The translations under genes were made by a program, and so were the position numbers. Below are positions 5,538-8,878 of a stretch of DNA of 8,878 nt, piece after piece. This DNA is from CAZRNB01 sp964601355 (GTDB lineage: Bacteria; Planctomycetota; Phycisphaerae; Sedimentisphaerales; Anaerobacaceae): assembly GCA_964601355.1 (NCBI GenBank), contig CAZRNB010000118.1:1-8878 (forward strand). Direction: 5' to 3'. Under the pieces are notes generated by a model, which did no database searches, had not been told where the DNA came from, and was given only the letters and a program-made list of their open reading frames with translations. How positions within the stretch are numbered: position 1 is the first letter of the stretch; each line of letters starts with the position of its first letter.

Positions 5538-6301
5538 AAAAGCAGGCTCCTGCGGAAGAAAAGGGCGAGGGTGCACCGCTGTGGATTATATCCTTCGCGG
5601 ATATGATTTCACTGCTCATGGCATTTTTTGTAATGCTGCTCACAATGGCCACATCGCGAAGCGGCAGCCTTTGTGAAAACGGCCAAGGAGTTTTCGAGCG
5701 CTCGATACAAGGTTTCAGAAATTCCATCTCCAGTTTTGGAATTCCGGGTCTGATAGGCTCAGGTAAAAATCTTGGCTTTGACAGGACCAAAAGATATTTC
5801 CCGGTGAGCGGCGAAGATAAATACGATACCGGCGAAAGACTCATAGATGCTGGTGAGGAAAAAATGAAAAGGATTTTCCGTCAGCTTAAAGCGGACGCTG
5901 CGACAAGCCCATCCAGCATAAAAGGGGCACGAGACTTTTTTAAAACAACTCCAATTTCTTTTTGCTCCGGAAGTTGTGAGCTGACTTCTGATGATAAACA
6001 GTACCTTGGCCGGTTCTGCGCAGATATCAAAGCCTCACTGCAGCTGGACAATATAGCTATAATTGTTGCAGGGGCCGCTCCTGATGCGGCAACATTCAAA
6101 GAAAAGTGGACATTAGCAGCCAGACGTGCCGATATAGTCGCGGAATATATAAAACAGTCCTTCCCAGGCTCTGCGGTGGATATCTTTTCCTGGGGTGCGA
6201 GCAAGGCATCCGTATGGGATAAAGACACATCCTCTTCAGCAGATAAGGCTCATATCATTTTATCTATCTTAAAGAAAGAAGAAACAGCCGAGGATTATTG
6301 A
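5534..6301 (+). CDS. motB: MotB-like stator subunit 2 (divergent paralogue)
   Basis: The product has 255 residues. Its APLWIISFADMISLLMAFFV (14-33, ion-binding D23) is identical to that of the preceding gene over 20 residues, after which the two proteins diverge strongly. The linker (about 45-135) differs in length and sequence. The C-terminal domain (about 138-248) is OmpA-like but eroded: ISFCSGSCELTSDDKQYL, IIVAGAAPDA, KWTLAARRADIVAEYI (W-LS/A-RRA as in the MotB core), then AHIILSIL in place of the usual Arg-rich final strand. Two cysteines (C144, C148) sit in the first strand and could form a periplasmic disulphide. It starts inside the previous stop (ATGA) and ends at a terminator. It probably partners MotB-like subunit 1 or replaces it in a second kind of stator. 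The family is clear; the division of labour is not. Confidence 0.85.
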   Translation: MKKQAPAEEKGEGAPLWIISFADMISLLMAFFVMLLTMATSRSGSLCENGQGVFERSIQGFRNSISSFGIPGLIGSGKNLGFDRTKRYFPVSGEDKYDTGERLIDAGEEKMKRIFRQLKADAATSPSSIKGARDFFKTTPISFCSGSCELTSDDKQYLGRFCADIKASLQLDNIAIIVAGAAPDAATFKEKWTLAARRADIVAEYIKQSFPGSAVDIFSWGASKASVWDKDTSSSADKAHIILSILKKEETAEDY

Positions 6302-6325
6302 ACATTCCTTGGCTTATTTTTTTTG
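6286..6325 (+). terminator. Rho-independent terminator of the stator operon
   Basis: The stem agccgagg/ccttggct (6286-6293 with 6307-6314) has seven Watson-Crick pairs and one G-U pair, with a 13-base loop. After two bases (TA) comes a run of eight Ts (6317-6324). The left arm lies inside the last codons of the second motB-like gene. Confidence 0.8.
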
Positions 6326-6401
6326 TTAACCAGCGAAGACAAGCGTAAGATGCGATTTGCTTTGGCATTTCTGTCGCTCTTCACCGATTAGCTCTTCTGT
6401 G

Positions 6402-6431
6402 TTGACATTCCAGCATCCTGCTCTGTATAGT
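6402..6431 (+). promoter_or_regulatory. Near-consensus sigma70 promoter for the phosphohexomutase gene
   Basis: A perfect TTGACA (6402-6407) and TATAGT (6426-6431, 5 of 6) are separated by 18 bases. This lies just after the upstream terminator and about 80 bases before the next start codon, as expected for an independent housekeeping transcript. Confidence 0.75.
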
Positions 6432-6517
6432 ATTTGCTAAAAGGAACCAATGCTTTGTATTTATAAGCGGACGGGTTGATGTAAGGATGAATATCAGGCA
6501 ATCAAGGGGATATATCA

Positions 6518-7888
6518 ATGGACCCAGCGATTTTTAAGGCGTATGATATAAGAGGAATTTATCCCGACCAGATTAACGAGGAAGATGCGTGGAAAATCGG
6601 CTGTGCCACGGCGCGATTTCTGCCGTCTCTCCTTCACGGCTATGAACGCGGCCAGCCTAACTGCCAGTCGCTGTGTGTCGGCCGTGATATGAGAAAACAC
6701 AGTGAGCCGCTGGCTCAGGCTCTTACGGAAGGCATACGTGCCACGGGCATAAACGTAGTTGACATAGGAATGATCGACACGCCGCAGATGTACTTTGCCA
6801 TAAATCGTTTGGGCACCTGCGGCGGTATCCAGGTGACGGCTTCGCATAATCCGGCAAAGTACAATGGATTTAAGATATCCGGCCTGGGCGCCAAACCTAT
6901 TGGCGTTGACACCGGCCTGAACGACGTTAGGCATCTGGCAACGGCCTTGATTCATACCAAAGGCAAAGCCACCGGCAAGCTGGAAAAGCTGGATTTGACC
7001 AATGAATACAAAAATCACGTGCTGAAATTCCTAAGCCCAAAAGTAAGAAATCTGACGGTTGCCATCGATGCCTCAAACGGCATGGCGGGAAAGATGGTGC
7101 CGATAATTTTCAGCAGGCTTTCGATAACAATAATTGAGCGCAACTTCGAGCATACCGGAAAATTTAAGCATCCGCCGGACCCCCTCGTGGAAAGAAATCT
7201 CACTCAGGTCAAATCGGCGGTTAAAAAAAATAAGTGTGACTTCGGCGTTTGTTTCGACGGCGACGCCGACCGCATGATGCTGGTTGATCAGAGAGGTGTC
7301 ACTATAAGCTGTGACCTGGTAACGGCCCTGCTTGTGTCGTATTTTTTACAGAGGCATCCTAAATCAACGGTTGTTTATGACTTACGCAGCAGCCGGATCG
7401 TGGCTGAAGAGATTATCAAAAATGGCGGCACACCCAGGCGGGAACGCGTCGGCCATGCCTTTATAAAAAAGGCCATGCGAGATTCCCACGCTATATTCGG
7501 CGGAGAGCTTTCAGGTCATTTCTACTATCGCGATAACTTCTACACTGACTCGGCTTTAATTACGTTAGTGCATATTATAAACATCGCCGGCGAAGCAAAG
7601 AAGCCAATCAGCGAGCTGATTGAGCCATTGCGGCGCTATTATGCCAGCGGCGAAATGAATTTCCAGGTAGAAGACAAACAGGCCAAGATGGATGATTTGG
7701 CCAAACGTTATAATGACGGCCAAATCGACCGACTGGATGGAGTAACTATTGGGTATAAAGACTGGTGGTTCAATTGCAGGTCAAGCAATACCGAGCCGTT
7801 TCTGCGGCTGAACGTTGAGGCCAAAAGCAAAGAGCTCCTTGAAGAGAAGTTATCTGACATCGAGCAAATCTTAGGAAAGCCGGAATGA
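6518..7888 (+). CDS. manB: Phosphomannomutase/phosphoglucomutase
   Basis: The product is a 456-residue alpha-D-phosphohexomutase of the usual four-domain length. These enzymes interconvert hexose 1- and 6-phosphates through a phosphoserine, feeding sugar-nucleotide synthesis for polysaccharides and envelope glycans. The signature motifs are all present: AYDIRGIYPDQI at the N-terminus, the catalytic-serine loop VTASHNPAKYNG (S109), the Mg2+ loop FDGDADR (D247, D249, D251), the sugar-specificity loop GGELSGH (328-334), and the phosphate-binding loop CRSSNTEPFLRLN (420-432). Substrate preference (mannose or glucose, AlgC-like) cannot be read with certainty. The start is supported by aaggggat (6504-6511) about 7 bases upstream. 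The gene has its own promoter and no visible functional link to the stator genes. The symbol follows the family and could equally be algC. Confidence 0.93.
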   Translation: MDPAIFKAYDIRGIYPDQINEEDAWKIGCATARFLPSLLHGYERGQPNCQSLCVGRDMRKHSEPLAQALTEGIRATGINVVDIGMIDTPQMYFAINRLGTCGGIQVTASHNPAKYNGFKISGLGAKPIGVDTGLNDVRHLATALIHTKGKATGKLEKLDLTNEYKNHVLKFLSPKVRNLTVAIDASNGMAGKMVPIIFSRLSITIIERNFEHTGKFKHPPDPLVERNLTQVKSAVKKNKCDFGVCFDGDADRMMLVDQRGVTISCDLVTALLVSYFLQRHPKSTVVYDLRSSRIVAEEIIKNGGTPRRERVGHAFIKKAMRDSHAIFGGELSGHFYYRDNFYTDSALITLVHIINIAGEAKKPISELIEPLRRYYASGEMNFQVEDKQAKMDDLAKRYNDGQIDRLDGVTIGYKDWWFNCRSSNTEPFLRLNVEAKSKELLEEKLSDIEQILGKPE

Positions 7889-7904
7889 AAAAGTTATGAG
7901 TTCG

Positions 7905-7950
7905 TAGTTCATAGTTCATCGATGAACCATTAACTATGAACAATGAACTA
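7905..7950. repeat. Long imperfect palindrome with an inner perfect palindrome
   Basis: The outer arms 7905-7919 and 7936-7950 pair at 14 of 15 positions and are built from repeats of the unit tagttca/tgaacta. Inside them, gttcatcgatgaac (7914-7927) is a perfect 14-bp palindrome and could pair in competition. No T-run follows, so it is not a canonical terminator, although it lies in the 81-bp gap after the mutase gene. Confidence 0.7.
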
Positions 7951-7969
7951 AAATGATAGGGGTACCCAC

Positions 7970-8278
7970 ATGGAAATATATACAAAGACATATAAGACTC
8001 CGAATGGACTTGTCGAAGGTGTGCAAACTAAGTGGTCTGGTTTTAGTATTCTGTTAGTGGCCGGGGCCAAAGGTTTTTTGGCCTGTCCGGCTATAGACGT
8101 AGAAGCCTGCCAGCGATATAACGTTGCAGCAGCCATAGTTGAAAGCACGCCGGCCAATCCCATCGGCTCGCTCGAACGTTTTACAAACCGCAAAGTTACA
8201 AAGGCCAACGAAAAGGCCAAAGCTCTCGGCATCAAAGAAGGTATGGACGTCACCGAGGCCCTGGCATTGATAGCTTAA
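7970..8278 (+). CDS. yunC: DUF1805 (YunC-like) small protein
   Basis: The product is a 102-residue single-domain protein matching the DUF1805/YunC pattern: a strand-rich start, ILLVAGAKGFLACPAIDVEAC (roughly 27-47; compare YunC, in which a glycine-rich turn precedes CGALDV), a central IVEST segment, and a C-terminal helix AKALGIKEGMDVTEALALI. The family is widespread in Firmicutes, archaea and some other phyla, and its biochemical role is unknown to me. A GGGG site ending 7 bases before the ATG supports the start. The next gene's first ATG follows the stop without any gap, so the two are probably co-translated. Confidence 0.8.
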   Translation: MEIYTKTYKTPNGLVEGVQTKWSGFSILLVAGAKGFLACPAIDVEACQRYNVAAAIVESTPANPIGSLERFTNRKVTKANEKAKALGIKEGMDVTEALALIA

Positions 8279-8878
8279 ATGATGATGAAAGAAAAAGAAG
8301 AAATAATCTTTCAGGAGGTACAAAGGTTCGGCCTTTGGTTACGCCTGCTTTTAGTTTTTTTGATGGTGGCTGTGGCGGGTATTGAGTGTTTTGCGCTTAA
8401 GTCAATGCTTGCCGAGCCCAATCCTCCCGGCTCAGCGAACATCGCAGTGCTGATAGTTCTTGGGATATGTTTACCGCTGGCGCTTTGTGTCCTTTTTTGG
8501 GGTGTAAAACTGGAGACGGAGGTTCGTTCCGATGGCTTGTATATTCGCTTCTTTCCATTTCATTTTAGCTTCAAAAAGATACCTTTTGAAGATATACACG
8601 AATGTTATGCCCGGACATATCAACCCATAATGGATTACGGCGGCTGGGGGATTAGATATAGCCTCGGATTCAAGAGCAAGGCGTATAATACTTCCGGCAA
8701 TCGGGGCGTGCAGCTTATATTTACCAATGGCAAAAAGTTACTCATAGGCTCACAAAGACCTGATGAGCTTGCCGACGCAATAGGCTCATGTAAATCAAAT
8801 ATTAAAATGCAAAATTCAAATAAATGGTACTACCTCATGATATTGGTAAAGCTTTATTACGTTTATATGCATCAACGG
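8279..8878 (+). CDS. Two-helix membrane protein with PH-like C-terminal region (3' partial)
   Basis: The frame starts with three consecutive ATGs (8279, 8282, 8285) directly after the upstream stop and is still open at the window end (200 codons). The N-terminus is charged (KEKEE). Two hydrophobic segments lie at about 19-40 and 53-75. A beta-rich region (about 77-168) follows: ETEVRSDGLYIRFFPF, KKIPFEDIHE, YGGWGIRYSLGFKSKAYN, GVQLIFTNGKKLLIGSQRPDEL. This layout and the WGIR / GVQL / IGSQRP sequence are typical of uncharacterised bacterial membrane proteins with a PH-like domain. The natural end of such proteins is near residue 170. The codons after C171 look like an intergenic repeat read in frame. 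No clear Shine-Dalgarno precedes it, which fits translational coupling. AGGAGG at 8313-8318 is inside the frame with no start codon at a useful distance. Confidence 0.7.
   Translation, partial: MMMKEKEEIIFQEVQRFGLWLRLLLVFLMVAVAGIECFALKSMLAEPNPPGSANIAVLIVLGICLPLALCVLFWGVKLETEVRSDGLYIRFFPFHFSFKKIPFEDIHECYARTYQPIMDYGGWGIRYSLGFKSKAYNTSGNRGVQLIFTNGKKLLIGSQRPDELADAIGSCKSNIKMQNSNKWYYLMILVKLYYVYMHQR
8794..8824. repeat. A-rich low-complexity repeat inside the last reading frame
   Basis: The stretch reads tcaaatattaaaatgcaaaa and then ttcaaataaa. It is strongly A-rich, with near-repeats of tcaaat and aaaatgc/aaaattc, unlike the coding DNA just before it. It resembles dispersed intergenic repeats and marks the point where the protein leaves its family pattern. 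Confidence 0.4.

Noticed and set aside
4102..6301. Zorya-type anti-phage ZorAB or Tol/Exb interpretation of the Mot-like genes
   Set aside because: Zorya systems carry additional ZorC/D or ZorE genes and a long ZorA tail. Here MotA is of ordinary length with PomA-like motifs, and no defence genes are adjacent.
6488..6538. Short leader peptide overlapping the mutase start
   Set aside because: The 16-codon frame has its AAGG too close to the ATG and has no attenuator-like run of codons. The real start has a good ribosome binding site.

Overview
The window is about 8.9 kb of bacterial chromosome with nine protein-coding genes, all on the + strand. Two of them run off the window ends. The organism is most likely Gram-negative: there is a periplasmic thioredoxin-fold protein, a CcdA-type thiol carrier, and a MotA/MotB stator with OmpA-like ends. 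The combination of DUF1805, a two-MotB stator, NosL-like metal-site proteins and short low-complexity intergenic repeats reminds me of Planctomycetes (Phycisphaerae or Sedimentisphaerales) or a related lineage. That placement is an impression; nothing in the window proves it. No tRNA, rRNA, CRISPR, transposase or phage gene was seen.

Region 1 (1-2542) looks like a thiol/metal envelope operon. It holds a cysteine-rich protein with two NosL-like modules (5' end missing), a secreted SurA-like/thioredoxin fusion with a CVPC active site, and a minimal CcdA-type membrane reductant carrier. CcdA would bring electrons across the membrane to the thioredoxin. The thioredoxin could in turn keep the cysteines of the NosL-like protein, or of another client, reduced.

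Region 2 (2543-3880) begins with a 423-bp non-coding stretch packed with small direct and inverted repeats. A CorA-family divalent-cation channel follows, whose signature GMN motif reads SMN.

Region 3 (3881-6325) starts with a structured leader, followed by a tightly coupled stator operon: motA, then two different motB-like genes. The junctions overlap (TAATG, then ATGA), and a rho-independent terminator overlaps the last stop codon. One MotA with two divergent MotB proteins is the most interesting arrangement in the window and suggests a heteromeric stator. Residues in MotA resemble sodium-type PomA.

Region 4 (6326-8878) has a near-consensus sigma70 promoter driving a phosphomannomutase/phosphoglucomutase. 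After it come a palindromic repeat, a DUF1805 (YunC-like) protein, and a two-helix membrane protein with a PH-like tail whose frame is still open at the window end.
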